Counted from the first letter of the stretch, positions 15,811 to 25,496 are shown. The stretch is 42,125 bases of DNA from an uncultured Caryophanales bacterium (GCA_947168965.1 CAMVNW010000007.1:1-42125), one strand, 5' to 3'. Notes: generated by a model not told the origin, from the letters alone. Translations and numbers: made by a program.

Positions 15811-16197
15811 ATAAAAAATAGACAAGAAGAAATAAAAATTTTAAACATACAACTTATAACATCACTAATAGTAATAATAACAATAATACTTTCAATACTA
15901 TTAACATATAATCAAAAATTAGATATAAAAAATAAAAAAACAATATTTAATAAGAAACAAACACATAACATCTCATATATAAATAGATTAACAATACTAA
16001 TAACAGCAATCATATTTTTAATAATCAATTATAAATTATATAAAATATCAAAAAAAGAAGGCGAAGACCTATTAGTCTACTACCTTCAAATTTTAGCATC
16101 TATATTATCATCAATAGCTGCATTAATAGTTTTCTACGTCGTATCAATAGAACCATCTGGAAATGATATATCTGACATAGAAAACCCAGTTATTTAG
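15811..16197 (+). CDS. Small membrane protein with three predicted TM segments, likely ATA start
   Basis: The frame is open from GTG at 15802 to the stop at 16197, and I see no in-frame ATG anywhere in it. The only ribosome binding site, AGGTGATC (15800-15807), includes that GTG; in this genome GGTGAT normally sits 3-5 bases before the start, which here is ATA at 15811. Starting there gives MKNRQEE, which aligns with the paralogue at 3077-3457 (MSNDIEE). The 128-residue protein has TM segments at about 15-33, 58-73 and 87-110, a basic loop and a polar tail. Function unknown. It overlaps the end of nrnA by 8 bases in convergent orientation. The GTG start cannot be excluded. Confidence 0.6.
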   Translation: MKNRQEEIKILNIQLITSLIVIITIILSILLTYNQKLDIKNKKTIFNKKQTHNISYINRLTILITAIIFLIINYKLYKISKKEGEDLLVYYLQILASILSSIAALIVFYVVSIEPSGNDISDIENPVI

Positions 16198-17149
16198 TTT
16201 TATATTCTAAACAAGCCTTATCTAAAGCCTCAATAATAAGATCAACCTCATCAAAATTTTTAAGTCTTACTCCACTAGCCATCTTATGACCGCCACCACC
16301 AAACTCTGCAGCAACCTCATTAATAACAGGGCCTCGACTACGTAATGAACCTCTTATAGTATCTCCATTACCCTTATCAATAGAAAACATTCCCCAAGCA
16401 ACAAAATCCTCAATAAAATTAAAATTATTAACCATATTACCAGCTGTAGCTGCATCAACATCAAATTGATCCAATATATCTTGAGTTACCTTTAAATAAG
16501 CAAAACCATTTTCTGTAACAGTTAAATTATTCGCAATAAATCCTTCAAACTTAACTTCCTTCAAAGGTCTTAAATATAAATTATCATAAACCTTTGTAAA
16601 ATCAATTCCACTTTCACGAATTAATCTTGAAACTAATTCAAAAGTTTTACTAGAAGTGTAAGAAAATAAAAATCTATTAGTATCGGCAACAACACCTATA
16701 TATAACTTTTCAGCTACAGACTCTGTCAACTTTAATCCTGTATTAAAAATAAGTTCCATAACCATTTGAGAAGCACTACAAGAAGTATCATCAATCCATT
16801 CAACATCACAAAATTTCTCAACAAATGGATGATGATCAATCTTAATAGAACATAATGCCCCATCCATATAACCATCAACTCTTTTTTTATTAGGAGTATC
16901 AGTCACAATTAATAAAGACTTAGACATAATATCAGAATCAATACCATCTAATCCACCCATATATCTAAAACGGGATGCAGGATTACCAACTGCGTAAACT
17001 TTCTTATTAGGAAAAGTAGCTAAAATAGAATCCTTCAAAGCCAACTGACTACCCAAAGCATCAGGATCAGGTCCTACATGACGAGCAATCACAATACTAT
17101 CATACTTTTTAATTAACTTATAAATCCTCTTACACATTCTTTTACACAT
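16190..17149 (-). CDS. nrnA: DHH-family phosphoesterase, NrnA-like oligoribonuclease/pAp phosphatase
   Basis: This protein of about 319 residues degrades short RNA oligomers and/or 3'-phosphoadenosine-5'-phosphate with Mn2+. Visible motifs are GPDPDALGSQ (DHH motif I), VTDT (motif II), KIDHHPF (motif III, DHH) and the C-terminal DHHA1 motif GGGGHKMASG. Upstream in-frame sequence reaches a TTG at 17191 inside ackA; the ATG at 17149 just after the ackA stop gives the family's usual N-terminus (MCKRMCKRIYKLIKKYD). A second ATG 12 bases downstream is also possible. It shares the ackA promoter. No terminator is visible at its end. Confidence 0.87.
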   Translation of the reverse strand: MCKRMCKRIYKLIKKYDSIVIARHVGPDPDALGSQLALKDSILATFPNKKVYAVGNPASRFRYMGGLDGIDSDIMSKSLLIVTDTPNKKRVDGYMDGALCSIKIDHHPFVEKFCDVEWIDDTSCSASQMVMELIFNTGLKLTESVAEKLYIGVVADTNRFLFSYTSSKTFELVSRLIRESGIDFTKVYDNLYLRPLKEVKFEGFIANNLTVTENGFAYLKVTQDILDQFDVDAATAGNMVNNFNFIEDFVAWGMFSIDKGNGDTIRGSLRSRGPVINEVAAEFGGGGHKMASGVRLKNFDEVDLIIEALDKACLEYKTK

Positions 17150-17162
17150 AAATACACACTTT

Positions 17163-18338
17163 CTATAACAAATTATAAGCGTCTCTAGCAATCATAACTT
17201 CCTCATCAGTAGGAATTACATAACAAGGAATTTTAGAATCAGCTGTAGAAATCATAGCTTCAGTACCAAAGCATAACTCATTAGCCTTTTCATCTAAATG
17301 AATACCAATAACATCTAAACGCTTCATAATTTCAGCTCTAAATGGTCTAGACTTCTCACCCATACCAGCAGTAAATACGATCATATCACATCCGCCCATT
17401 TCAAAATAATACTTAGCAATATAATCAACTACTCTATCAACAAACATATCACGAGCAAGAATACAACGCTCGTCACCATTTTCCCAACCAGAAACAATAT
17501 CACGAGCATCACTATACTTACCACTTATACCTAATAAACCACTTTGTTTATTCATAATAGTATCTAACTCATCAACACTAAAACCTTTTCTAATCATATA
17601 AGGTAAAATAGTAGCATCAATGTCACCACAACGAGTACCCATAACAAGTCCTGCATTAGGAGTTAAACCCATAGAAGTATTAACACACTTACCATTAACT
17701 ACAGCACTAATACTAGCACCACTACCAATATGACATGTAATTAAACGAGTATCATTCTTACCCAAAATTTCATTAGCACGTAAACTAACATACTTATGAC
17801 TAGTACCATGAGCACCAAATCTACGAACATTATACTTACTACACCACTCATAAGGAAGAGCATATAAATACTTACTTTCTTCCATAGTTTGATGGAATGC
17901 AGTATCAAAAACAACTACTTGTAAAGCATCAGGGAAAACCTCTAATGCAGCACGAATACCAACTAAAGCAGCTGGATTATGTAAAGGAGCAAGAGGCGCA
18001 AGTTCCTCAATCTTAGCCATTACATCATCATCAACAACAACAGACTTATCAAAATAACTACCACCTTGAACAATACGATGACCCATAGCCTTAATTTCAT
18101 CCAAAGACTCAACAATATTATAAGCTTTTAACTCTTCAACAACAATTTCAAAAGCACTCTTATGGTCAGGAACATCAACATGTTTCTCAACCTTATCTCC
18201 ATTTACTTTTAATGTATAAAAACTATCTCCAATACCTATTCTTTCAATATATCCAGAAATTAAAACATTCTCTTCTGGCATTTCATAAGCAGTAAACTTC
18301 ATAGAAGAACTACCAGCATTAATCGATAATACTTTCAT
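17163..18338 (-). CDS. ackA: Acetate kinase
   Basis: Acetate kinase interconverts acetyl phosphate plus ADP and acetate plus ATP, the main ATP-yielding step of fermentation. The 391-residue protein has SINAGSSSMKF at the N-terminus (phosphate loop), DTAFHQTM, FGAHGTSHKYV, HIGSGASISAV, MGTRCGDIDATI and FTAGMGEKS, all family signatures. Usual LTPLEG is LTPNAG here. The partner phosphotransacetylase (pta) is not adjacent. A clear promoter lies at 18393-18365. Confidence 0.97.
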   Translation of the reverse strand: MKVLSINAGSSSMKFTAYEMPEENVLISGYIERIGIGDSFYTLKVNGDKVEKHVDVPDHKSAFEIVVEELKAYNIVESLDEIKAMGHRIVQGGSYFDKSVVVDDDVMAKIEELAPLAPLHNPAALVGIRAALEVFPDALQVVVFDTAFHQTMEESKYLYALPYEWCSKYNVRRFGAHGTSHKYVSLRANEILGKNDTRLITCHIGSGASISAVVNGKCVNTSMGLTPNAGLVMGTRCGDIDATILPYMIRKGFSVDELDTIMNKQSGLLGISGKYSDARDIVSGWENGDERCILARDMFVDRVVDYIAKYYFEMGGCDMIVFTAGMGEKSRPFRAEIMKRLDVIGIHLDEKANELCFGTEAMISTADSKIPCYVIPTDEEVMIARDAYNLL

Positions 18339-18364
18339 AACATAACCTCATTTCTACACAAATA

Positions 18365-18393
18365 ATTATAACTTATTTATAAAACTTTATCAA
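18365..18393 (-). promoter_or_regulatory. Promoter of ackA-nrnA
   Basis: TTGATA (18393-18388) and TATAAT (18370-18365), 17-base spacer, 26 bases before the ATG. Confidence 0.75.
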
Positions 18394-18403
18394 CAAAATA
18401 AAG

Positions 18404-18429
18404 AAAAAAATAAGCATTAAAGCTTATTT
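18404..18429 (-). terminator. Terminator of the dusB-RDD-lysS operon
   Basis: On the minus strand AAATAAGC-TTTAAT-GCTTATTT begins in the last lysS codons and is followed by T residues. Confidence 0.82.
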
Positions 18430-19893
18430 ATCATTTGGCTTCATAGTTGGGAATAATATAACATCCCTTAATGAAGGAGCATCATATGCAAGCATAATTA
18501 ATCTATCAATTCCAACACCAAGTCCTGAAATTGGAGGCATACCTTGTTCCATAGATAATAGATAATCCTCATCCATATCCATAGTCTCATCATCACCTTG
18601 AGCCTTAGCTTTCAATTGATCTTCAAAAGAAGCTCTTTGCTCAAAAGGATTAACTAACTCTGAATATGCATTACATATTTCCGCACCGTTAATAACAACT
18701 TGGAAACAATCAACCATATTAGAATCATTATCATTTCTTCTAGCTAATGGTTTTAAAAGTGCTGGATAATTATACATAACAACAGGTCCAACAATATTAG
18801 CTCTTAATAACTTTTTATACAAGAAATCAGTTAATTGAGCTAAACTCTTATACTCTTCCATATCTTTTAAAGAGAAAAATCCTTTTTCAACTACTTTAGC
18901 CTTATAAGCATCAACATCAGTTTCTTTTAAGAAATCAAATCCTAAAATACGAGTTAATTCTTCAACATAATTCACTCTTTCAAAAGGTTTAGAAAAATCT
19001 AATTCATTTCCACCACTATTAATAACTTCGCTACCAGTCAAAAACTTAATAGAATCTCTTAAAAACTTCTCAAAAAACTTAATATTATCTTCAAAATTCC
19101 AATATGCACAATACCATTCAACTTGAGTAAACTCTGGATTATGTTGTGGATCCATACCCTCATTTCTGAAACATTTAGCTACTTCAAAAACCTTATCAAA
19201 TCCACCAACAATACATTCCTTCAAATAACATTCTGGAGCAATTCTTAAATTACAATCTAAATCAAGTGCATTATAATGAGTAAAGAATGGTTTAGCAGAA
19301 GCACCACTAACACTAGTTTGAATAATAGGAGTTTCAACCTCTAAAAATCCATTATCAGCTAAATAATTTCTTAAAAATAAATAATACTTACTTCTTCCTA
19401 AAAATATCTTACGAGAATCTTCATTAGTAATTAAATCAACATATCTTTGACGATACTTCATTTCAATATCAGTTAAACCATGAAATTTTTCAGGTAATGG
19501 TCTTAAAGCCTTACCTAAGAACTCAAAACTATCAGCTCTTACAGTCTTCTCACCAGTTTGAGTAGTAAACACTTCACCATTAACACCAATAAAATCTCCT
19601 AAATCAATATTAGACTTAAAGAAAGAATACTTTTCTTCTCCAACTGAATCAACCTTAATAGAAACCTGAATAGAACCTTCTAAATCTCTTAATCTTAAGA
19701 AACTTAACTTACCCATTTTTCTCATGAATACAATTCTACCAGCAATTCTAACATCATTTGTTCCATCTTCTAAAGAAGAAACCTCACTAAGTTTATAATT
19801 GACATCATACTTTTCTGGATATGGATTACAAACTTTTCTAATCTCTTCAATTTTATCTCTTCTTATAACCTCTTGTTCACTTAATTCTCTCAT
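18424..19893 (-). CDS. lysS: Lysyl-tRNA synthetase, class II
   Basis: LysRS charges tRNA-Lys. The 489-residue protein has the N-terminal OB-fold (about 40-150, VRIAGRIVFMRKMGKLSFL), motif 1 region FLEVETPI, motif 2 FRNEGMDPQHNPEFTQVEWY and motif 3 GLGVGIDRLIML near the C-terminus, ending DVILFPTMKP. The ATG overlaps the upstream RDD gene by 4 bases (ATGA). Linkage to dusB is common in Firmicutes. No T-box is seen in front of this operon. Confidence 0.97.
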   Translation of the reverse strand: MRELSEQEVIRRDKIEEIRKVCNPYPEKYDVNYKLSEVSSLEDGTNDVRIAGRIVFMRKMGKLSFLRLRDLEGSIQVSIKVDSVGEEKYSFFKSNIDLGDFIGVNGEVFTTQTGEKTVRADSFEFLGKALRPLPEKFHGLTDIEMKYRQRYVDLITNEDSRKIFLGRSKYYLFLRNYLADNGFLEVETPIIQTSVSGASAKPFFTHYNALDLDCNLRIAPECYLKECIVGGFDKVFEVAKCFRNEGMDPQHNPEFTQVEWYCAYWNFEDNIKFFEKFLRDSIKFLTGSEVINSGGNELDFSKPFERVNYVEELTRILGFDFLKETDVDAYKAKVVEKGFFSLKDMEEYKSLAQLTDFLYKKLLRANIVGPVVMYNYPALLKPLARRNDNDSNMVDCFQVVINGAEICNAYSELVNPFEQRASFEDQLKAKAQGDDETMDMDEDYLLSMEQGMPPISGLGVGIDRLIMLAYDAPSLRDVILFPTMKPNDK

Positions 19894-20474
19894 TTTTTCA
19901 CCTCAATTACCTTAGTACCTGCCACTAAATCAGGTAAACTTCTAAAATCATTCCTATATATTACCATAAAAACACTAATAATTACAACTAAAAATTGTAA
20001 AAACGACAATATTGACACAGCCACAACATAATTAAAATCACTTAATATAAATATTAAACACATAGTAATAATAGAAGTGCCTATCGAATGCATCAAAAGA
20101 TATCTAACTAATAAACAATTACTAGAAACATCTGTTTCATCGTTAGAAACAATTCTAATACCAACCAACTTCTTACCTATACTTTGACCATTATTATAAA
20201 GTGGATATAAAACAAAATATAAAATACACACAACAACATCAATCAAACTATATAAAAACATTTCCTTATCAATACCATAACTAATAGTAGAATACTGATT
20301 AAAAAAAGTATCAAAATCAATATTTCCTGATAAAAAACTATCATTAACACTAATTAATTCATTATTTAAATTTACAAAATTTTGACTAGTTGGAATAATT
20401 AAATTAATAATACATGAGATAAAAAACAAAATAATAAAATCAATAATATAAGCTGTAAATCTCTTTTTAAACAT
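19890..20474 (-). CDS. RDD-family membrane protein
   Basis: This 194-residue protein has four hydrophobic segments (about 8-28, 74-95, 125-147 and 149-173). It shows the three RDD hallmarks: Arg/Asp near the start (KKRFTAYIIDFIIL), GQSIGKKLVGIRIV in the middle and LPDLVAGTKVI at the end. RDD proteins are poorly defined; some act as Na+/H+ antiporters. It overlaps dusB by 8 bases and lysS by 4, so the three are one transcript. Confidence 0.82.
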   Translation of the reverse strand: MFKKRFTAYIIDFIILFFISCIINLIIPTSQNFVNLNNELISVNDSFLSGNIDFDTFFNQYSTISYGIDKEMFLYSLIDVVVCILYFVLYPLYNNGQSIGKKLVGIRIVSNDETDVSSNCLLVRYLLMHSIGTSIITMCLIFILSDFNYVVAVSILSFLQFLVVIISVFMVIYRNDFRSLPDLVAGTKVIEVKK

Positions 20475-21450
20475 AATTGTCCTCCATAAAATTATCTAAA
20501 ATATTATATATCTCACTAACACTATTTGCCTTATTTATTAAAACATTAACATTGCTTGAACCAGCAACACCTTTTAAATATTTACTAATGTGCATACGCA
20601 TCTCTAAAACAGTGACCTTTTCACATTTATATAAAAGTAGATACGAAATATGTTTCTTAATCATATCAACTTTTTCACGTAAACTAACCTCATTAGGTAT
20701 AGCGCCATCTATTAAATAATTAACAGTATCACGAATTATCCATGGATTACCAATCGCAGCACGACCTATCATAACCGCATCACATCCAGTTTCAGTAATC
20801 ATCCTCTTAGCGTCATAACAAGATAAAATATCACCATTACCTATAACAGGAATATTAACACTTTCCTTAACAGCCTTAATAATGCTCCAATCAGCACTAC
20901 CACTATAACCTTGTTTCCTAGTTCTAGGATGAACAGTAATCATACTAGCACCAGCACTCTCAATAACATTAGCTATATCAACTGCATTAATACTATCACT
21001 ATCCCATCCACTTCTAATCTTAACAGTAACAGGGACATTAACACTATCAACTACACTCTTAACAATATCATATGCAAGTTCTGGATTTTTAAGAAGAGAA
21101 CTACCAGCTTGACTTCTAACCGCAACCTTAGGTACAGGACAACCCATGTTAATATCAATAAAAGAAATATTATAATTTTCACAAATAAACTTAGCAGCAT
21201 TTCCCATACTAACAGGATTACCACCAAAAATTTGAACGCCAACAGGAATACTTAAATCACTAATTCCATTAAGCATTTCTATAGTCTTCTTATTACCTCT
21301 GCTTATTGCTTCAGCACTTATTAACTCAGTAACCGCAAACCCCAATCCCATCTCAGAAACAAGTTTGATATAAGATGGATTAGAAATACCTGCCATTGGA
21401 GCTAATCCAACCGGATTTGAAATATCAATATTACCTATTTTAAACCCCAT
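20467..21450 (-). CDS. dusB: tRNA-dihydrouridine synthase
   Basis: This FMN enzyme reduces uridines in tRNA to dihydrouridine. The 327-residue TIM-barrel protein has VGLAPMAGISNPSY, AVTELISAEA, the catalytic Cys in DINMGCPVPKV, VTVKIRSGWD, TVHPRTRKQGYSG, VIGNGDI and VMIGRAAIGNPW. GGTGAT lies 4 bases before the ATG. It is the first gene of the dusB-RDD-lysS operon. Confidence 0.95.
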   Translation of the reverse strand: MGFKIGNIDISNPVGLAPMAGISNPSYIKLVSEMGLGFAVTELISAEAISRGNKKTIEMLNGISDLSIPVGVQIFGGNPVSMGNAAKFICENYNISFIDINMGCPVPKVAVRSQAGSSLLKNPELAYDIVKSVVDSVNVPVTVKIRSGWDSDSINAVDIANVIESAGASMITVHPRTRKQGYSGSADWSIIKAVKESVNIPVIGNGDILSCYDAKRMITETGCDAVMIGRAAIGNPWIIRDTVNYLIDGAIPNEVSLREKVDMIKKHISYLLLYKCEKVTVLEMRMHISKYLKGVAGSSNVNVLINKANSVSEIYNILDNFMEDNYV

Positions 21451-21467
21451 AAAATCACCAAAAAACT

Positions 21468-21496
21468 ATTATAATATAAAACAAATAATTAATCAA
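21468..21496 (-). promoter_or_regulatory. Promoter of dusB
   Basis: TTGATT (21496-21491) and TATAAT (21473-21468), 17-base spacer. The -35 lies in the last codons of the upstream gene (ends ...AID). Confidence 0.72.
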
Positions 21497-23054
21497 TTGC
21501 TTTAATACATAACTCTAAACTAGAATAAACCCTCATAAAATAAATAGAATCAAAATTAGATTTAACTAGTACCATAGAATCCAAATAACACTTAATTATT
21601 TTTTTCTTTAAACTCTCTTTATAATTAGTATTCCTATCAACACATAAATTCTTAATTTTTTTAGGAACAATATTACATAAGATAGAACAAATATCATTTT
21701 GAATCATCAAATCATTAGTATCATAAGTAATCAAATCACTAATACTTCTAACTAAATCATCACTAGTCATATTTCCATTATTAATACTAAAACTCATCAC
21801 ATTAATATAACTAGAACAAACAGAAATCTTATTATTAAGTCGTTTAATCTTAGGTATAACAACATCATCTTCACCATTGCCAAGCTTTGTATTATACCAT
21901 TCCAAATCCCTATTTAAATTTGTAAGCAACTTTCTATTAACATAAATATCCAATAATAAAGTAAGTAAAGACTTGCGCTTATCATTTCTATATTCACATC
22001 CTAATATTGGATAATTTCTCATCAAACCTCTAAGTAAATTAGGATTTTCATTCTTTAAAGTTAAATCAAATAATACATCAATACTTATAGCTTTATCAAC
22101 AGAATCATCAATATCATTTAAAACAGATAAAACCTCGTAGTCATTATTAATAGGAATATTTAACCCAATACTAGAAAAATAGTCACGAACAGTATGCATA
22201 GACTGTTTCTTTAACACACTAGAAAAACTTATATCACCATAATTATTATCAAAGAAATCATCACCCATAATAGTAAGTAAACAAATTTCCTTAACAAGAC
22301 ATAATTGATCATAACTGTAGCACCTATTACTAGAATCATTAATACATTTAATCAAATATAAATACTTAATTTTGAAAAAAATATCAGCCAAAATATTATA
22401 ATCTACCCTATTTTTAATACTTTGCTTATAAATAATTATTTTCTTATTCTTATTATCATAATAAGGATCATCAACCAATGAATTAGAAATTTCAAAAGAG
22501 ACTTCAATACCCTTACTATTTGAAAAATAAATAGCAAAAATCTTATAATAATAACAAATCAAATCATAATCTAAAACAACACTCTTAGAAATTAAATAAT
22601 AAGTAAAATAATTAATATACTCTACAGGCATTACATAATTAGGACAAACATAACAATAAAAAGTAAGCATTTTCTTCAAGTCATCAATATTAACAAAAGT
22701 ATTACTAATAATAAATTGATTATATCTTTGAATAAGTAATTCCTTAACCTCTTCAAAATTAAAACTATTTAAAATATTAATAAAAGTAGTATCCTTAATA
22801 TCATAACCATATAACCTTAACAAAACCCTATTAAAAAATATATCCTCTTTACTACCACTATTTATAACAAACTTTGTTAAATATCTATTAATAAACTCAA
22901 TATTCGCATTAGAACTTCCAACACTATCACATAAAGAAAAAACATAATCCTCTATCTTCGTAATATAAGAACTTCTATAATTGAAAGAGTTAACTTTATC
23001 ACATAATTCATCACTAGATATAATTCTCTTTATAGTATCTAAATTAATATCCAT
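21489..23054 (-). CDS. Unknown 521-aa, mainly helical protein
   Basis: I do not recognise this protein. It is soluble in appearance, rich in Ile, Leu, Asn, Asp, Ser and Tyr, and helix-prone throughout (for example EEVKELLIQRYNQFI, YDLICYYYKIFAIYF and DVLFDLTLKNENPNLLRGL). It has no signal peptide and no clear catalytic motif. A Cys-Tyr-rich patch (LTFYCYVCPNYVMP) lies near residue 131. AAGGAG precedes the ATG by 8 bases. A TATAAT-like -10 lies 40-50 bases upstream. It might be a lineage-specific scaffold or regulator; that is only a guess. Confidence 0.65.
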   Translation of the reverse strand: MDINLDTIKRIISSDELCDKVNSFNYRSSYITKIEDYVFSLCDSVGSSNANIEFINRYLTKFVINSGSKEDIFFNRVLLRLYGYDIKDTTFINILNSFNFEEVKELLIQRYNQFIISNTFVNIDDLKKMLTFYCYVCPNYVMPVEYINYFTYYLISKSVVLDYDLICYYYKIFAIYFSNSKGIEVSFEISNSLVDDPYYDNKNKKIIIYKQSIKNRVDYNILADIFFKIKYLYLIKCINDSSNRCYSYDQLCLVKEICLLTIMGDDFFDNNYGDISFSSVLKKQSMHTVRDYFSSIGLNIPINNDYEVLSVLNDIDDSVDKAISIDVLFDLTLKNENPNLLRGLMRNYPILGCEYRNDKRKSLLTLLLDIYVNRKLLTNLNRDLEWYNTKLGNGEDDVVIPKIKRLNNKISVCSSYINVMSFSINNGNMTSDDLVRSISDLITYDTNDLMIQNDICSILCNIVPKKIKNLCVDRNTNYKESLKKKIIKCYLDSMVLVKSNFDSIYFMRVYSSLELCIKAID

Positions 23055-23331
23055 AAGCCAACTCCTTCCCTCTTTATTCTTTTACCCTATATACTATTAT
23101 AACAAATAATTCAATTAAAATAAATACCTATTTTTACATTTCGTTTACAAAAAAAGCATACATAAAATTAAAAATAATTGACAAAAAAAGAACTGATAAT
23201 TAAATTAAACTATTCTCCTATCATGCATATCATTTTCCCTATTTTTTTTCAACATGTATTTTAAAACTAGACAAAATAATAAAAAAAATGTATAATTATA
23301 AAGTCTTAAACAAAAAAGAAAGGAGTTTATA
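23055..23331. other. Divergent intergenic region with promoters for both sides
   Basis: Besides the RNase J promoter at 23268-23296, a second plus-strand pair TTGACA (23178-23183) and TAAATT (23201-23206) with a 17-base spacer lies further upstream and would give a leader of about 120 bases. The minus-strand TATAAT (about 23100) serves the 521-aa gene. I see no small gene. Confidence 0.45.
23268..23296 (+). promoter_or_regulatory. Promoter of the RNase J gene
   Basis: TAGACA (23268-23273) and TATAAT (23291-23296), 17-base spacer; AAAGGAG and the ATG at 23332 follow. Confidence 0.7.
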
Positions 23332-25008
23332 ATGAAATTATTTGAAAGCGAAGCAACAAAAATCTTCGCACTAGGCGGACTTGGAGAAGTCGGCAAAAAT
23401 ATGTATTGTGTAATGCATAATAATGAAATAATAATTACGGATGTCGGTATAACATTTCCACAAGGAGAACTACCTGGAGTAGACTATGTCATTCCAGACT
23501 TTACATTCTTAAAGAAAAATGAAAGTAAAATAAAAGCTTTATTTATAACACATGGTCATGAAGACCACATAGGAGGAATTCCATTTTTATTACAAAATAT
23601 TGAAATTCCAAAAATATATGCTCCAAATCAAGCAGTCGGGTTAATAAAAAGAAAATTAGAAGATAGAAATATAAGATATGATAACTTAATAACATATAAT
23701 GAAGATACAATAGTAAAATTCAAATATATAGAAGTAAGTTTCTTTATGACAACTCACTCAATTCCAGATTCACACGGAATATGCATAAAAACACCAAATG
23801 GTACAGTAGTAACAACAGGAGACTTCAAATTTGACCTAACACCTATCGGACCAATGGCCAACCTTCATAAAATGGCTAAAATTGGATCAGAAGGAGTAAC
23901 ATTACTTCTAAGTGATAGTACAAATGCATTAAATTCAGGCTTTTCGACAAGTGAATCAAAAGTAGATGAAACATTAGGAGAAATATTTAAAAGTCATCAT
24001 GGAAGAATAATAATTGCTACATTCGCATCAAACATATATAGACTAAAACACATAGTAGACACATGCAAAAAAAACGATAGAAAAATCGCTATATTCGGAA
24101 GAAGTATGGAAAACAACATTGAAATATCAATACAAGATGGATATATAAAACATAAAGAAATCTTTATAACACCAGAAGAATCAAATAGTCTTCCACCAGA
24201 AAAAGTATGTCTATTATGTACAGGAACACAAGGAGAACCACTTGCTGCTCTATCAAGAATCGCAAATGGTACACATAAACAAATAAAATTAAAAGAAGAC
24301 GACTTAGTAGTATTCTCATCATCTGCTATTCCTGGTAATGCAATAAGCATATCTAGAACAATAAATAAATTATACCTAAAAGGAGTTAAAGTATATACAA
24401 ATACATCACTTAACGATGTACATACAAGTGGTCACGGTAATCAAGAAGAATTGAAATTAATGATAAGACTAATTAATCCAAAATACTTCATGCCATTCCA
24501 TGGAGAACATAGAATGTTAAAAGCACACACTGACTTAGGTGTTGCATGTGGGATACCAAGAGAAAACACATTTGTACTTGAAAATGGTGACGTATTACTA
24601 ATGAAAAATGGAAAAATAACAAAATCTGATGAAAAAATACAAGCTGGAGATGTATACGTAGACGGAAATAGAATTGGAAATGTAGGAAACGCTGTTATGA
24701 AAGACAGAAAAACAATGGCAAGCGATGGAATAGTTGTAGTAATCGCAAACATAGACACCAACAAAAACATATTACTAGGAAATCCAAATATAACTACACG
24801 TGGTTTTGTACTAGTTAATGAAAATATAGAATTATTAAAACAACTAGAAGAAATAACAAAACATGCAATCAACAAAAGAATAAAAAATCATGTGAATTAT
24901 AATGAAATAAAGTCAGAAATAATAACAGAATTAACAGATTTTATAAACGAAAAAACAGGAAGAAAACCTATAATCCTACCCGTAATTATGGACATAAAAA
25001 GAAATTAA
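23332..25008 (+). CDS. rnj: Ribonuclease J
   Basis: RNase J is the metallo-beta-lactamase/beta-CASP 5'-3' exonuclease and endonuclease of Firmicutes mRNA decay. The 558-residue protein has ALGGLGEVGKNMY at the N-terminus, the zinc motif HGHEDHIGG (residues 74-82), DSTNALNSGFS, the beta-CASP motif IATFASNIYR, GRSMENNIEI, LCTGTQGEP, SSSAIPGNA and HTSGHGNQEEL, then PFHGEHRML. The C-terminal domain (about 460-558) ends GRKPIILPVIMDI. Only one copy is in the window, so J1 versus J2 cannot be assigned. AAAGGAG lies 6 bases before the ATG. Confidence 0.96.
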   Translation: MKLFESEATKIFALGGLGEVGKNMYCVMHNNEIIITDVGITFPQGELPGVDYVIPDFTFLKKNESKIKALFITHGHEDHIGGIPFLLQNIEIPKIYAPNQAVGLIKRKLEDRNIRYDNLITYNEDTIVKFKYIEVSFFMTTHSIPDSHGICIKTPNGTVVTTGDFKFDLTPIGPMANLHKMAKIGSEGVTLLLSDSTNALNSGFSTSESKVDETLGEIFKSHHGRIIIATFASNIYRLKHIVDTCKKNDRKIAIFGRSMENNIEISIQDGYIKHKEIFITPEESNSLPPEKVCLLCTGTQGEPLAALSRIANGTHKQIKLKEDDLVVFSSSAIPGNAISISRTINKLYLKGVKVYTNTSLNDVHTSGHGNQEELKLMIRLINPKYFMPFHGEHRMLKAHTDLGVACGIPRENTFVLENGDVLLMKNGKITKSDEKIQAGDVYVDGNRIGNVGNAVMKDRKTMASDGIVVVIANIDTNKNILLGNPNITTRGFVLVNENIELLKQLEEITKHAINKRIKNHVNYNEIKSEIITELTDFINEKTGRKPIILPVIMDIKRN

Positions 25009-25009
25009 A

Positions 25010-25036
25010 AATGAGTTATAAAAACTCATTTTTTTT
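25010..25036 (+). terminator. Terminator of the RNase J gene
   Basis: ATGAGTT-ATAAA-AACTCAT followed by T8. Its T run reaches the end of the convergent prepilin-like gene. Confidence 0.88.
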
Positions 25037-25496
25037 ACATTTCATAAGCAACTTCAATACTATTGTTAGAACAACTTCCAATAGTTGCAGAAACAATATC
25101 ACCATTCTCAACAACTATAGAAAAACCATTAATATCAATGCAACCTTGTTTTAACACATTATTCTCATAACTTAAATATCCACTCTGAGGAGCATTAACA
25201 CCACTCATTACATTATAAACATAATCGCCTATAATTAAACTTCCATCAGATATTGTATAAAAACCATCAAATTTAAAATTAGAATCTACCAATAACTGAC
25301 TAACATAATAATTAGAAATACTATCCTTATAAGAATAAGCACTATCAATAGCATTATCTAACTTAATTTTACTTATCATTCCTCTAGCCTTTGGATAAGC
25401 AAATAAAACAACAAGTATAAAAGCAAGGATGAAAACAAACAATTCAACCTTAGTAAAACCATGTGATGAATATGAATTGTTTCTATAACTTTCCAT
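25035..25496 (-). CDS. Second prepilin-like protein
   Basis: This 153-residue protein has a long polar leader (MESYRNNSYSSHG) and then FTKVELFVFILAFILVVLF, a prepilin-type Gly-Phe followed by Glu5 and a hydrophobic helix. TKVEL replaces the usual TLIEL. The C-terminal two thirds is a small Ser/Tyr/Gly-rich domain with two Cys (QGCIDIN and GSCSNN). It resembles a minor pilin or pseudopilin. GAGGTGAT precedes the ATG. A TTGCTT/TAAAAT pair with a 16-base spacer (25546-25519) suggests its own promoter. Confidence 0.72.
   Translation of the reverse strand: MESYRNNSYSSHGFTKVELFVFILAFILVVLFAYPKARGMISKIKLDNAIDSAYSYKDSISNYYVSQLLVDSNFKFDGFYTISDGSLIIGDYVYNVMSGVNAPQSGYLSYENNVLKQGCIDINGFSIVVENGDIVSATIGSCSNNSIEVAYEM

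Noticed and set aside
23997-24875. Minus-strand frames of 117 and 144 codons inside RNase J
   Set aside because: They run antisense to conserved RNase J motifs and show no start signals.
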